A stretch of 64,000 nt of DNA from Alphaproteobacteria bacterium (GCA_018222865.1 JAAEZM010000002.1:60087-124086); one strand, 5' to 3'. Shown: positions 24,804 through 34,119, counted from the first letter of the stretch. The notes: generated by a model from the sequence alone, not told the origin. A program made the numbers and translations.

Positions 24804-27499
24804 TGACCGAGCCTTTCGAGAATATCGGGGATATGGACCTGATCTGCCTTGTAGTTACCGGTCAGGGCATACATGGCCATATTGACGCCAAAGCGGGTCG
24901 CGAGCTCGCGCTGGCGTTCGCCGCCATCGACAGTGGCCAGCGGGCGGCCATTCTCATCCACTGCCCAAGCCGATGCCCAGTCATTGGACCCGATAACCAC
25001 GCCGGACGTGCCATCGCGGGATGCGCCATCCGGATTGGCTTCCACCCAGACCGGTGCATCGGCGAAGCGCCCCGGGAAAGTGTCCAGCAAGTAAAAGCTG
25101 CGGGTTAGAACATGATCTGACGGAATGCGTGCAAGCGCTGGCACATCGATGCTTTCAAGCACATTGACCAGGCCCGGATGCGGCGCACCGGCGCGGAGCA
25201 TCGCGATATCGGCGTCTTGTGTATCGAAGATGATCAGCCCGCCGCCCTGGAGGTAGGCGGTAACGCGGGCTGCTGCCGCTTCCGACAAGGGCGGGGCATC
25301 GCGTGAGACCGGCCAGTAAATCATCGGGAAGAACAGGATTTCATCGGTCTCTATGTTCACGCCCATAGGGCTCGACGGCTCGATAGCGCTTCGACGCATC
25401 ACCTCGCGGCCAAGCCCTGTCAGGCCGGCCCGGCTGCGCTCATCCAGCTGGCTGTCACCGCTCATCGCATAGGCAAAACGCAGGTCCAGCGCAGAATTGA
25501 GCAGACGCTCCGTGTCGTCCTGCGCAAAAGCCTGTGGCTGACCGGGCAGGGCAGGCAGAATCGCAAACAGCATTAGCGCAGCCAGTGCAGGCGCGCCGAG
25601 CCGTCCGGCCAGGCCCAAGGCAATCAACACGTCCAGGATCAGCATGACCATCGCGGCGACCAGAAGACCTGCCTGGAAATGTAGTGCCCGCGGGCCTTCG
25701 GCGCTTTGATATATCGCGCCTGGAAGATCACGAGACAGCGCATCCATCCGGGTGTCTGGTGTCACCGTGTTGAGGGCATTGCTTGCCGCGCCCAGGCGAT
25801 AAAGTCCTGGCGGCGCGATCGGGCTGGGCTCAAGACGGTCGAATTGTTCAACGGGAATAGGCCGCGCGGTGGCAGGCGCCTCGCTCAACCGACCCTCCGC
25901 ATCGAGTGACCGGTCAATCACCCAAGCGCCTGCAGCTGGCCCGGAGGCCTCACCATTTTGGGCAAGGCCCAGCACGCGCTCAAGCATGCGCGGGAAAAGG
26001 CCGGAAAGAGGCAGGTCAGACCAGGTCGGACCGGCAGTCACATGGAAAAGAACAATCCAGCCACGGCCGCGGCGCTGTGCGGTTACCAGTGGTGTTCCGT
26101 CCTCAAGCCGCGCCCAGACCCGGTCAGGCGTCGCGCTAGCGGGCGCGGCGAGAACTTGCCGCTGGATCGTCGCCGCGCCGTCCGATGGCAAGCCTGCGAA
26201 GGGGGATTGGGCGGAGAAGGCGGCCATGCGCTGGGGTTCATCCCAATTAAGCGCGCCGCCAAAGAGGCGCCCGCCCTCTCTTAGCTCAACTGGAAGGAGG
26301 TCATCGCCGCGGGCCGCGAGACGAGGGCCAGCGAAGCGCAGGAGCAGACCACCTTGATTGACGAAATCATCAACGCTTTGATCATCCGAGCGTGCATCAT
26401 CGACCATGATCAAAACAGCGGGTTCTGCCTCGACCAGGCTCGCCAGATCCCCTCGCTCGGTCACGGAGAAAGGCGCGATTGCGCTTTCGACATAGTGTAG
26501 ATCTGCCAGTAGTGGCTGGCCTTCATCGCTATTGGCTTCAATCAAACCAACCCGCGGACGGCGCCATCGATCTCCAAGCAGGCGGACAGCACCGGCACTC
26601 TGCTGGCCTTCAATCCGCAAGCTGGTGATGCGGTTGCGCAGATCAAGCGGCAGAGCGATGGAAGCATTTGTGCGACCTTCACCACCGTCAAAACTCAGCT
26701 CTGCGCGAGCCAAGGCGCGGCCATCAGCGCCCAGTGCGGTCACCGCCGTCTCGAGCGGCAAATCCTGGGGGGCGCGTGTCACGGCGACGGTGAGGCCCTC
26801 TGTCGTGACCTCCGGTGCGTAAAGTGCGAGCGGTGCAAATCCCGCTTCAGGTTCGATAATGCGGCTGCCGCCGAAACCATTGAGCACCCGGGCGAGCTCG
26901 CGCGCGCCATCGCTCTCAACGCCATTGGAATACCACGTGACCGCGAGGTTCTCGAGCAGGCTCGCTGCGCTCAATCGTTCAGCCAGATTGCCTCGGTCTC
27001 CGGACCAGGGCTGCGGTGCGGCATTGTCCAGTTGCCGACGCGCTTCATCTGCGTCGCCCATGACGATATTGGCGGGCGCTTGCCCTGTTGAGGCAGTGAA
27101 TGCGATGGCGACGAGCCGTCCATCTCGTTCGATCTCGGCGAGTTGGCGCTCGATGCGGCGTTCCGTTTGCGGCCAGCTCGAGGCCGCCCTCCAACCATTA
27201 TCGACGATGATCAGGCCCGGGCGCTCCTCATCGACCACGCTGGGGGGTGTCCAGACCGGTTGTGCCAGGGCGATGATAATCAGGGCAGCGATCAAGAGCC
27301 GGAACAGAATGAGCCACCACGGTGCGTGGTGCGGGGTCTCATTATCGTCTGGAGCGTTCAGCAAGAGCCGCAGAGGCGGGAAGATTGCCCGTTTCGGGGC
27401 CGGCGGTGTCGCGCGCAGCAGATACCAGAGTGCGGGCAGGGCCAGGAGGCCGAGCAAGGCAAGCGGGGTCGCGAATGAGAGCGGTCCGAGGGCAAACAT
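24800..27499 (-). CDS. BatA/DUF4159 membrane protein
   Basis: 899 residues. N-terminal BatA-like hydrophobic segments (about 5-30 and 61-83; LLLNAPDDNETPHHAPWWLI between them) precede a large extracytoplasmic part. Two more hydrophobic helices (about 605-665) precede a DUF4159 domain near the C-terminus (FAYAMSGDSQLDER..FFPMIYWPVS..AYLQGGGLIIFDTQD). This architecture is common in alphaproteobacterial moxR clusters. Its function is not known. It starts 3 bp after the DUF58 gene ends and shares ATGA with the next gene. Confidence 0.85.
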   Translation of the reverse strand: MFALGPLSFATPLALLGLLALPALWYLLRATPPAPKRAIFPPLRLLLNAPDDNETPHHAPWWLILFRLLIAALIIIALAQPVWTPPSVVDEERPGLIIVDNGWRAASSWPQTERRIERQLAEIERDGRLVAIAFTASTGQAPANIVMGDADEARRQLDNAAPQPWSGDRGNLAERLSAASLLENLAVTWYSNGVESDGARELARVLNGFGGSRIIEPEAGFAPLALYAPEVTTEGLTVAVTRAPQDLPLETAVTALGADGRALARAELSFDGGEGRTNASIALPLDLRNRITSLRIEGQQSAGAVRLLGDRWRRPRVGLIEANSDEGQPLLADLHYVESAIAPFSVTERGDLASLVEAEPAVLIMVDDARSDDQSVDDFVNQGGLLLRFAGPRLAARGDDLLPVELREGGRLFGGALNWDEPQRMAAFSAQSPFAGLPSDGAATIQRQVLAAPASATPDRVWARLEDGTPLVTAQRRGRGWIVLFHVTAGPTWSDLPLSGLFPRMLERVLGLAQNGEASGPAAGAWVIDRSLDAEGRLSEAPATARPIPVEQFDRLEPSPIAPPGLYRLGAASNALNTVTPDTRMDALSRDLPGAIYQSAEGPRALHFQAGLLVAAMVMLILDVLIALGLAGRLGAPALAALMLFAILPALPGQPQAFAQDDTERLLNSALDLRFAYAMSGDSQLDERSRAGLTGLGREVMRRSAIEPSSPMGVNIETDEILFFPMIYWPVSRDAPPLSEAAAARVTAYLQGGGLIIFDTQDADIAMLRAGAPHPGLVNVLESIDVPALARIPSDHVLTRSFYLLDTFPGRFADAPVWVEANPDGASRDGTSGVVIGSNDWASAWAVDENGRPLATVDGGERQRELATRFGVNMAMYALTGNYKADQVHIPDILERLGQ

Positions 27500-27502
27500 G
27501 GC

Positions 27503-28399
27503 TTAGTGATCCCTCGCAAGTGCGCGATAGAGGGCCAGAACGGCACTGGTCGCAGGCTTGTCTGTGCGATGTGTCACCAGCGTCCAGCCATGATTGCGGG
27601 CCAGACTTTCCAGATTGGCGCCGTGTTCGCGCCAGCGCTCGCGATAGGTTTTGCGGGCTTCCTCGGCGCGGCCGAACAGCAAGCCCTCGCCACCCGCGGG
27701 TGGTTCGAAGCGGGTGCGCCCGGAGTAAGGGAAGTCCTCTTCCGCTGGATCGACGATACGCAGAAGGACGCCCTGGCTTTCCTGTGCTGCAAAGCGCGAG
27801 AGGCGCGCTGACCAGGTTTCAACCGGGTCGAGAAAATCGCTCGCGAGCACCACTTGACCAAAACGGCCGAGATGGGGCGCTTCGACAGCATTCATGGCGC
27901 CCGGACCCGTCGCAAGTCGACGAGAAACGCGTTCCAGGCCAAGCGCGCCCGTGCGCGGTGTCGCGCTTTCGCCGAGCACGCTGACGCGTTCGCCGCCTTG
28001 TGTCAGAAGGGCTGCGATCGCGATAAGGCAAACCGCTGCGCGGTCCGCTTTTTGCGGTTGGTGCCGGCCGGAGGCATAGCGCATCGATGCCCCGCCATCG
28101 CGCCATAGCCAGACGGAGTTCGCCGCTTCCCACTCGTTTTGGCGCACGAATAACTGATCGGAACGAGCCGATTGGCGCCAATCAATGGCGGCGCGCCCAT
28201 CTTCCGGCCGATGATGTCGATACTGCCAGAAGGTTTCGCCAACACCGGACCGGCGACGACCATGAACACCTTGAGCAACAGTCGCGGCGATGCGTTCCGC
28301 CTCGACCATAAGGGCCGGCAAGCTCGCAGCCGCGTCCTCGCCTTCATGGCGAAGCGCGATGATGCGAGCTTCTGTCTGGCGGTCGGCGCCCTGCGTCAT
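27503..28399 (-). CDS. DUF58 domain protein
   Basis: 298 residues. AAIDWRQSARSDQLFVRQNE is the DUF58 signature, followed by the VWA-like core with VVLASDFLDPVETW. It likely interacts with the MoxR ATPase, which typically remodels or delivers DUF58/VWA partners. The intervals to moxR (4 bp) and DUF4159 (3 bp) are very short. Cytoplasmic or membrane-associated; no helix is seen. Confidence 0.9.
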   Translation of the reverse strand: MTQGADRQTEARIIALRHEGEDAAASLPALMVEAERIAATVAQGVHGRRRSGVGETFWQYRHHRPEDGRAAIDWRQSARSDQLFVRQNEWEAANSVWLWRDGGASMRYASGRHQPQKADRAAVCLIAIAALLTQGGERVSVLGESATPRTGALGLERVSRRLATGPGAMNAVEAPHLGRFGQVVLASDFLDPVETWSARLSRFAAQESQGVLLRIVDPAEEDFPYSGRTRFEPPAGGEGLLFGRAEEARKTYRERWREHGANLESLARNHGWTLVTHRTDKPATSAVLALYRALARDH

Positions 28400-28403
28400 G
28401 CGA

Positions 28404-29402
28404 TCAGGCCGCCTGGTCCGCGAGGGTTTTGATCAGGCCTTCCAGGGTGTGACCGTCTGCGCGGGCTGCGAAGGATAGTGCCATGCGGTGTTTGAGCACC
28501 GGCTCGGCAAGGGCGGCTACGTCTTCAGTTGATGGGGCGAGACGGCCTTGCAGCAGCGCACGGGCTCGGCAGGCCAGCATCAGGGCCTGACCGGCGCGCG
28601 GCCCCGGGCCCCAGGCGACGCCATCACGCACCGCTTCAATCTCGCTCTCATCGGGACGCGCCAGGCGCAACAGGTCCAGAATCGCGTCGAGTACTTTTTC
28701 GCCGACCGGCAGGCGGCGCACCAGCGATTGGAGCTTCTTGATCTCCTCGGCGTCCAGGATGCGCTCGGCTTCTTCGCTACTGGCACCAGTGGTCGCCAGC
28801 AGGACGGCCTTCTCCGATTCCCGGTCGGGATAAGGGATGTCGACCCGCAGCAGGAAACGGTCGAGCTGGGCTTCGGGCAGGGGGTAGGTGCCTTCTTGCT
28901 CAATCGGGTTCTGGGTTGCCAAGACGTGGAAAGGCTGGGGCAGGTCATGGCGTTCACCAGCGACGGTGACATGGCCTTCCTGCATGGCCTGAAGAAGCGC
29001 CGCCTGGGTACGCGGGCTGGCCCGGTTGATCTCATCCGCCATCAGCAGGCGGCAGAAAACCGGTCCGGGCAGGAAGCGGAATTGCCGCTTGCCGTCATCG
29101 GTCTCCTCAAGGATCTCGGAGCCAAGAATGTCAGCGGGCATGAGATCCGGGGTGAACTGGATGCGCTTCGTGTCGAGGCCGGTCGCGATAGCAATGGTCT
29201 GGACGAGGCGGGTTTTGGCCAGGCCCGGTGCACCAACGAGCAGGGCGTGCCCGCCCGAGAGGATGGCCGCGAGGCATAAGTCGATTTCGTCTTCGAGGCC
29301 GAAAATCACCTTGCCTATCGAGGCTTTGACCGCTTTCAGGCGCTCTGCGGCTGCATCAGCTTCAGCAATTAACGCCGATCCGGCTAGTTGTTGGTCGGTC
29401 AT
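28404..29402 (-). CDS. MoxR family AAA+ ATPase
   Basis: 332 residues. Walker A GAPGLAKT (57-64), Walker B LLMADEINR, and the sensor/arginine region (NPIEQEGTYPLPEAQLDRF) show an AAA+ MoxR ATPase. MoxR proteins act as chaperones for VWA/DUF58 partners in membrane complexes. First gene of a four-gene operon reading left. The ATG is 13 bp after a CAGGAAGGA-like site. The leader carries a motif shared with the lgt/ubiK gap (29418-29430). Confidence 0.95.
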   Translation of the reverse strand: MTDQQLAGSALIAEADAAAERLKAVKASIGKVIFGLEDEIDLCLAAILSGGHALLVGAPGLAKTRLVQTIAIATGLDTKRIQFTPDLMPADILGSEILEETDDGKRQFRFLPGPVFCRLLMADEINRASPRTQAALLQAMQEGHVTVAGERHDLPQPFHVLATQNPIEQEGTYPLPEAQLDRFLLRVDIPYPDRESEKAVLLATTGASSEEAERILDAEEIKKLQSLVRRLPVGEKVLDAILDLLRLARPDESEIEAVRDGVAWGPGPRAGQALMLACRARALLQGRLAPSTEDVAALAEPVLKHRMALSFAARADGHTLEGLIKTLADQAA

Positions 29403-29417
29403 CGTCCTAAATTCCTT

Positions 29418-29430
29418 CCTGAAACAGGTG
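29418..29430. promoter_or_regulatory. 13-bp motif shared with the lgt/ubiK gap
   Basis: CCTGAAACAGGTG, containing the palindrome CCTG-AAA-CAGG, occurs here between moxR and the DUF1285 gene. The same 13 bases occur at 61399-61411 between lgt and ubiK. In both cases it lies in the leader of a minus-strand gene. It also overlaps the moxR ribosome-site area, so it may be partly coincidental. Confidence 0.3.
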
Positions 29431-29484
29431 ATCTATAGGCAATTTGTCCAGAGTCGAGCATGGCGCTGGACGGAGGTGGTGTCC

Positions 29485-30060
29485 ATGCCCGCAAGCGGGG
29501 AAATGCCAGATGCAATGCAGTCGCTTCTCAAAGCCGCACAATCGGCTGGAGACGGGCTTCCGCCCGTCGAAAAATGGGAGCCAGCATATTGCGGCGAAAT
29601 GGATATGGTCATCAAACGCGATGGCTCCTGGTGGCATGAAGGTCGCCAAATTACGCGCGAGCGTCTGACACGCTTGTTTTCAACAATCTTGCGGAAAGAT
29701 GACGACGGCGTTCATTATCTGGTGACCCCGGTCGAAAAGATCGGCATCGAAGTCGAGATTGCGCCTTTCCTGGCAGTGAGAATGGACCGAATTGGAGCGG
29801 GGAAAGATCAGTCGCTGATTTTTACAACAAATTTCGGTGACCTGGCGGAAGCCGGTCCGGATCATGGTCTGCGCTTCCTGCCAGATCGCGAATCCGGTGA
29901 GCTCTTGCCGATGGTCCATGTAAGAGGACGTCTGGAAGCCCTGCTGAGTCGCCCAGCCTATTATGAGATGGCGGATCTCGCTGTTGAGCATGAAGGGCGT
30001 TTCGGCATTTGGAGTGGCGGTGTGTTTTTCCCATTGGAGGTCACCAATGGAGACGCCTGA
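29485..30060 (+). CDS. DUF1285 domain protein
   Basis: 191 residues. GLPPVEKWEPAYCGEMDMVI, RDGSWWHEGRQITRERLTRL and HYLVTPVEKIGIEVEIAPFL are the DUF1285 signature. No enzymatic role is known. The ATG at 29485 is supported by GGAGG 8 bp upstream; the open frame upstream of it is antisense to moxR. The next gene overlaps its end by 14 bp, so it is co-transcribed with the CoA pyrophosphatase. Confidence 0.88.
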   Translation: MPASGEMPDAMQSLLKAAQSAGDGLPPVEKWEPAYCGEMDMVIKRDGSWWHEGRQITRERLTRLFSTILRKDDDGVHYLVTPVEKIGIEVEIAPFLAVRMDRIGAGKDQSLIFTTNFGDLAEAGPDHGLRFLPDRESGELLPMVHVRGRLEALLSRPAYYEMADLAVEHEGRFGIWSGGVFFPLEVTNGDA

Positions 30061-30664
30061 GGCGATCATCGGTCGCTTGCGAGACCGGCTCGACCCGGTT
30101 GATACCCCTGATCTGGTTCCGCGTTTGGGAGATGGCGACCTCAACGGTGCGCCTTCGCCGACAGGGCGGACACTCAAACAGGCTGCGGTTATCGCTCCGC
30201 TCTTGCTGCATGGTGGTCCGCCCCGACTATTGCTCACCGAGCGGGCCTCGCATCTGAACAAGCATGCAGGGCAGATTGCTTTCCCCGGTGGCCGTATTGA
30301 GCCGGAAGACACCTCGCCGATGGATGCAGCCTTGCGAGAAATGCATGAGGAAGTGGGTATAACCCAGGATCATGTCGAGGTGATCGGGCGGTTCGATCCC
30401 TATGAAACCGCAACAGGGTATTGCGTCACACCCTTCGTCGGTGTGGTTCATCCCGGCTATCGCTTGCAACCGGACCCCGGCGAAGTCGCGGATGTTTTCG
30501 AAACGCCGTTTGATTTCCTTATGGACCCGGCCAATCACCAGCGGGAATCGGGCGTCTGGCAAGGCCAGGAACGTCATTTCTACGCCATGCCCTGGAAGAA
30601 CCGCTATATCTGGGGTGCGACGGCAGGGATGTTGAAGTCGCTGCATGACAGGTTGTACGGTTAG
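30047..30664 (+). CDS. NUDIX CoA pyrophosphatase
   Basis: 205 residues. The Nudix box FPGGRIEPEDTSPMDAALRE continues into MHEEVGI with the CoA-type residues before it (LTERASHLNKHAGQIAFPGG is the NuCoA motif), so it hydrolyses CoA or its derivatives at the pyrophosphate. GGAGG is 6 bp before the ATG. It is translationally coupled to DUF1285, which it overlaps, and is 3 bp before DUF6111. Confidence 0.93.
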   Translation: METPEAIIGRLRDRLDPVDTPDLVPRLGDGDLNGAPSPTGRTLKQAAVIAPLLLHGGPPRLLLTERASHLNKHAGQIAFPGGRIEPEDTSPMDAALREMHEEVGITQDHVEVIGRFDPYETATGYCVTPFVGVVHPGYRLQPDPGEVADVFETPFDFLMDPANHQRESGVWQGQERHFYAMPWKNRYIWGATAGMLKSLHDRLYG

Positions 30665-30667
30665 ACC

Positions 30668-30973
30668 ATGATCCGCATCACTCTCCTTCAAGTCGCGTCT
30701 TTTCTGCTGCCCTTTGTGCTGTTTTTCCTCTGGCGACTGCAGACGTCCTCGGAGGCTGCGCTCAAGCCGACACCGGTTCTCAAACTGTCCGCTGCCGGGG
30801 CGGGACTGGCGGTATTGTCCATGATCGGGCTGGTCGTGTTCGACTCGCTCAATGGTGGCCATGCGGGCGATTGCTATATTCCGCCTCAAGTCGTCGATGG
30901 CGAGATCCAGCCCGGCTATTTCACGGATGGCGAATGTGAAACCATTCCGGGTGACGAGCCGCGGGCATTATGA
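30668..30973 (+). CDS. DUF6111-type small membrane protein
   Basis: 101 residues with two hydrophobic helices, about 4-25 (ITLLQVASFLLPFVLFFLW) and 40-64, and a soluble tail GDCYIPPQVVDGEIQPGYFT. The length, motif and its constant place before the CCA gene match the alphaproteobacterial DUF6111 family. Function unknown. Its last four bases (ATGA) overlap the start of the CCA-adding enzyme. Confidence 0.85.
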   Translation: MIRITLLQVASFLLPFVLFFLWRLQTSSEAALKPTPVLKLSAAGAGLAVLSMIGLVVFDSLNGGHAGDCYIPPQVVDGEIQPGYFTDGECETIPGDEPRAL

Positions 30974-32202
30974 CCCATCTTGATCCGGCCAAGCACGCAT
31001 GGATGACGCGATCATCTACGCGCCGGGTTATGGATGCGCTCGATAATGCAATGCCATCCGCATCCCGCTTTGTGGGGGGGTGTGTGCGTAATGCGCTGCT
31101 GAACGAGCCCGTCGGCGATATCGATATAGCCACACAGCTTCTCCCTGATGCCGTTATGGCAGCAGCGGCAAAGGCGGGCTTGAAAGCGATCCCGACTGGG
31201 ATAGAGCACGGCACGGTGACGATTGTCTGTGAAGGCGAGCCGTTTGAAGTGACGACCTTGCGCAAGGATGTGGCCACAGATGGTCGACGCGCCGTGGTCG
31301 CTTTCAGCGAGGACTGGTCTGAAGATGCGCAGCGGCGCGATTTCCGGCTCAATGCGCTTTATGCAGACCGGACCGGAATAATTCATGACCCGACAGGCGG
31401 TCTTGCGGATGTAAGCGCGCGGCGCTTTGTCTTCGTGGGGGAGCCGGAAGAACGGATCCGAGAAGACTATCTTCGCGTCTTGCGCCTGTACCGATTTGAA
31501 GCCTGGTACGGTTCCGGTGCACCTGATTCCAAGGGGCTGGAGGCTTCGGCCCGGCTCAAAGACGGGTTATCCACACTTTCTGCAGAGCGTGTTTGGGCCG
31601 AGCTCAAAAAGCTTCTTTCTGCACCAAATCCCTCAAAAGCCATGGAAATGATGGCGATGCAGGGGGTGTTGCAACAACTTCTCGGAGTGAACGGATCCTT
31701 AAGAGTCCTGCGTGCAATCATTGCGCAGGATGTAGAGTACGCCCTAGCGCCCGATTCGCTTTTACGCTTCGCGGCGCTTGTTGGTGGCGGACCCGAAAGG
31801 ATCAAAACCATGGCAGCCAAGCTGAAAATGTCGAATGCGGAAGCCCAGCGCCTGAACGGTGCGGTCGATCCCGCAGCGCGTGAAGATGTACACAAAGCGT
31901 TTGGTGACCTGGCCGCTGCAGAACGGGCCATTATGGCGCTCGGCGCCCAGGCCTTTGAAGACCAGGCACGTCTGGCAGCAGCGGGTGAAACCGCACCGCC
32001 GCCGCGCGACTGGCGTCTGCTGGCAAAGTATGCGGCCGAGTGGAAGCAACCGGATTTCCCGGTTTCAGGCGGCGATCTCATTTTGCTGGGATATGAGCCC
32101 GGCCCGATGCTCGGAGATGCGCTCGACGAGCTCAAGGCGCATTGGGTCGCTGAGCGGTTCGAGCCGTCCAAGGACGCGTTGCTCGCCCGCTTGAAGCAGT
32201 AA
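30970..32202 (+). CDS. cca: CCA tRNA nucleotidyltransferase
   Basis: Adds or repairs the 3' CCA of tRNA. 410 residues. The nucleotidyltransferase motif GGCVRNALLNEPVGDIDIAT includes the Asp50/Asp52 metal ligands, and RRDFRLNALYAD and the EDYLRVLRLYRFEAWYG helix follow. It is last in the operon with a terminator 28 bp after its stop. A tRNA gene in the window already encodes CCA, so repair may be its main use for that one. Confidence 0.94.
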   Translation: MTHLDPAKHAWMTRSSTRRVMDALDNAMPSASRFVGGCVRNALLNEPVGDIDIATQLLPDAVMAAAAKAGLKAIPTGIEHGTVTIVCEGEPFEVTTLRKDVATDGRRAVVAFSEDWSEDAQRRDFRLNALYADRTGIIHDPTGGLADVSARRFVFVGEPEERIREDYLRVLRLYRFEAWYGSGAPDSKGLEASARLKDGLSTLSAERVWAELKKLLSAPNPSKAMEMMAMQGVLQQLLGVNGSLRVLRAIIAQDVEYALAPDSLLRFAALVGGGPERIKTMAAKLKMSNAEAQRLNGAVDPAAREDVHKAFGDLAAAERAIMALGAQAFEDQARLAAAGETAPPPRDWRLLAKYAAEWKQPDFPVSGGDLILLGYEPGPMLGDALDELKAHWVAERFEPSKDALLARLKQ

Positions 32203-32230
32203 AGCTTCTTCGCGCAGTGTGAATCGGAGA

Positions 32231-32256
32231 ACCCCGGCCCAAGAGCCGGGGTTTTT
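32231..32256 (+). terminator. Terminator of the DUF1285-cca operon
   Basis: ACCCCGGC (32231-32238) pairs with GCCGGGGT (32245-32252), followed by TTTTT. Confidence 0.9.
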
Positions 32257-32278
32257 CGTATGGGCGGGATGGACGGTT

Positions 32279-32989
32279 TTACCAGTCCGCCTCCAGGTAC
32301 ATGGCCGTAAAGACAAGCGTATCGACGGCGCCATGGGCAATGACCAGCGGCCAGAGATTGCGCTTATAGACCAGGTATAAAATGCCAAGGCTCACACCGA
32401 TCATGCCGGTGGTAAAGAGGCCGCGAATGCCTTGATAGTAAAAATGGCCAAAGCCAAAAAACAGGGCCGGGACAATCACTGCCAGGACGAGGCCGAGATT
32501 GGCCGGCAGGCCCTTGAAGACCCGTTCGGCCCGGGTGATCAGAAAGGCCCGGAAGAACATTTCCTCGCCAAAAGCTGCAGAGGTCCAGATGATAGCGAGC
32601 CAAAGCAGGTATACAGGCAGATTACCTGCGACATTGCCCCATCGGTCTTCGATGCCGGCCGGCAGTTCACTCCCCCACAAGCCAAATGCCACTCCGGCCT
32701 TGGCCATCAGTACACCGGTTGCCAGGATCGCTACGATTGCCAGGATCGTCTGCGGCAGGACCAGAAGGTAGGACTTCCATCCGCCCGGTGAGCCAAGGCC
32801 AAGCTGCGCCCAGCTTTCCCCGCGCCGGTGCAGGTAAAAGGTGATCAGGACCAGTAGCGTTAGCAGGGAGATCGGCCCGGCAAACTTCCAGGCCACCACG
32901 CTCAGCGCAGCCTTGGAGGCAAAGGCGAGGCCCATGCCCAGGCTCAGCTCGAGCCCGGCACGCAGGCGGGTGGAGGGGGTATCTGTCAT
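32279..32989 (-). CDS. CPBP family intramembrane metalloprotease
   Basis: 236 residues and about 6-7 hydrophobic helices. The motifs are EEMFFR (Glu142, Glu143, Arg147), FGFGHFYYQG (His) and HGAVDT, i.e. the EExxxR, FxxxH and HxxxD/N set of CPBP (Abi) proteases related to Rce1. Substrate unknown; there is no bacteriocin or peptide gene adjacent, so a housekeeping or stress role is possible. It reads toward the cca terminator. Confidence 0.9.
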   Translation of the reverse strand: MTDTPSTRLRAGLELSLGMGLAFASKAALSVVAWKFAGPISLLTLLVLITFYLHRRGESWAQLGLGSPGGWKSYLLVLPQTILAIVAILATGVLMAKAGVAFGLWGSELPAGIEDRWGNVAGNLPVYLLWLAIIWTSAAFGEEMFFRAFLITRAERVFKGLPANLGLVLAVIVPALFFGFGHFYYQGIRGLFTTGMIGVSLGILYLVYKRNLWPLVIAHGAVDTLVFTAMYLEADW

Positions 32990-33049
32990 ATCAGCATGCT
33001 CTCGTAACTCATCGGTGATGGGAAAGAGATGCCCGATGCGCCGCCGGAT

Positions 33050-33871
33050 TTATTGAATGATCGTGCCGTTTGTTTGCGTATCGATGATTTGAGACCACCG
33101 CTTGGGCGTGACACCGAGGCAGGCCTTGAACTGGCGCGTGAGGTGCGCCTGATCTGAAAACCCACAGGCATAGGCCGTCTGGGCGAGGCCCTCGCCACGC
33201 GCGATATGGGCTTTCGCGCGATCCACGCGTCTTAGCGTGACATAACGATAAGGGCTGGTCCCGAGTACGGCCCGGAAGTCTCTCGAGAGTTGCCAGCGGT
33301 CAACGCCAGTCTCTTTTTCCAACGCTTTCATCGTGACAGTGGAGGTCAGATTGTCCTCAATAAGCGCGCGCGCTTTCATCACTGCAGCTGAATTTGGACG
33401 GCTTTTGCGATTGCTATCGCTGCTTTCGCGCATGAGGGCTTCGGCGAGCTCTGCGAGCAGGCCTTCCCAGTGCAGCGGATCAATTGGCCGCGACAAATCC
33501 TGCACAAGCTCGAAAACAATGCGAATGAGTTCGGCATTCTCGCTTCGACCGCTGGAGATGAAGGGCAGGGTTTGATCATCCAGTGCGCCGGATATCGCGG
33601 TGGGCGCGATATTGATGCCGCGATAGCGAAAGCTCTCATCCGTTCCCGCCTGGCCTGTATGGAGTTCATCGGGATGAAGGATGACCAGCTCGCCCGGAAG
33701 GGAATGCCGACATTCGCCGCGATAATCGAAGCTCTGCACGCCTGACAGCGTTAAAGCCAAAGTATAGGTGTCGTGCCGATGCGGGGCGAAAGCCTGACCG
33801 CTAAAACAGGCCTCGAACCGCTTTTGCGGTCCGGCAGCCGTTGTTACCCGCCCGTTCTGGAAGTCCGTCAT
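33050..33871 (-). CDS. AraC family transcriptional regulator
   Basis: About 273 residues. The N-terminal cupin-like sensor (PHRHDTYTLALTLSGVQSFDY; LHPDELHTG) is followed by paired HTHs, the first around ETGVDRWQLSRDFRAVLGTS and the second AQTAYACGFSDQAHLTRQFK. The open frame extends to 34063 but the upstream part is low quality; the second ATG at 33871 lies 5 bp after GAGG. Its target is unknown. The nearest divergent gene is the globin-coupled chemoreceptor. Confidence 0.88.
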   Translation of the reverse strand: MTDFQNGRVTTAAGPQKRFEACFSGQAFAPHRHDTYTLALTLSGVQSFDYRGECRHSLPGELVILHPDELHTGQAGTDESFRYRGINIAPTAISGALDDQTLPFISSGRSENAELIRIVFELVQDLSRPIDPLHWEGLLAELAEALMRESSDSNRKSRPNSAAVMKARALIEDNLTSTVTMKALEKETGVDRWQLSRDFRAVLGTSPYRYVTLRRVDRAKAHIARGEGLAQTAYACGFSDQAHLTRQFKACLGVTPKRWSQIIDTQTNGTIIQ

Positions 33872-34092
33872 CATCACCTCGCTCTCTACCACTATGATGC
33901 GCGAGTGGCGCGAGTTGGATGCGCGATTGTGGCGTGTAAACCCGCCGCAGGGCGAGGACGTCCTGTTCTCTGGGGTGCGCACAGGGTTTGTTCCCCTCAA
34001 GAGCAGGGCAGTGGTCCATAGCTTGCGGCCGAGCCGACGAAGGTTCGCGCGGCCGGTATGCATAAGATATTAAAAGCATAGTTTTATTCAGG

Positions 34093-34119
34093 TTACTCGG
34101 GGTTAGCTATCGTTAACCC
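34093..34119. promoter_or_regulatory. Phased TTA repeats and inverted repeat in the AraC/chemoreceptor gap
   Basis: TTAC, TTAG and TTAA begin at 34093, 34103 and 34113, exactly 10 bp apart. GGGTTA (34100-34105) is also an inverted repeat of TAACCC (34114-34119). The 300-bp gap is otherwise without a gene. The spacing does not fit the CtrA site (TTAA-N7-TTAA). Its function is unknown. Confidence 0.3.

Noticed and set aside
22749..29402. MoxR/VWA cluster as an anti-phage defence system
   Set aside because: The linked housekeeping genes, lack of mobile signals and typical alphaproteobacterial layout favour a chromosomal envelope function.
34093..34119. CtrA binding site
   Set aside because: The TTA blocks are spaced 10 bp start to start, not 11 as in TTAA-N7-TTAA, and only one full TTAA is present.
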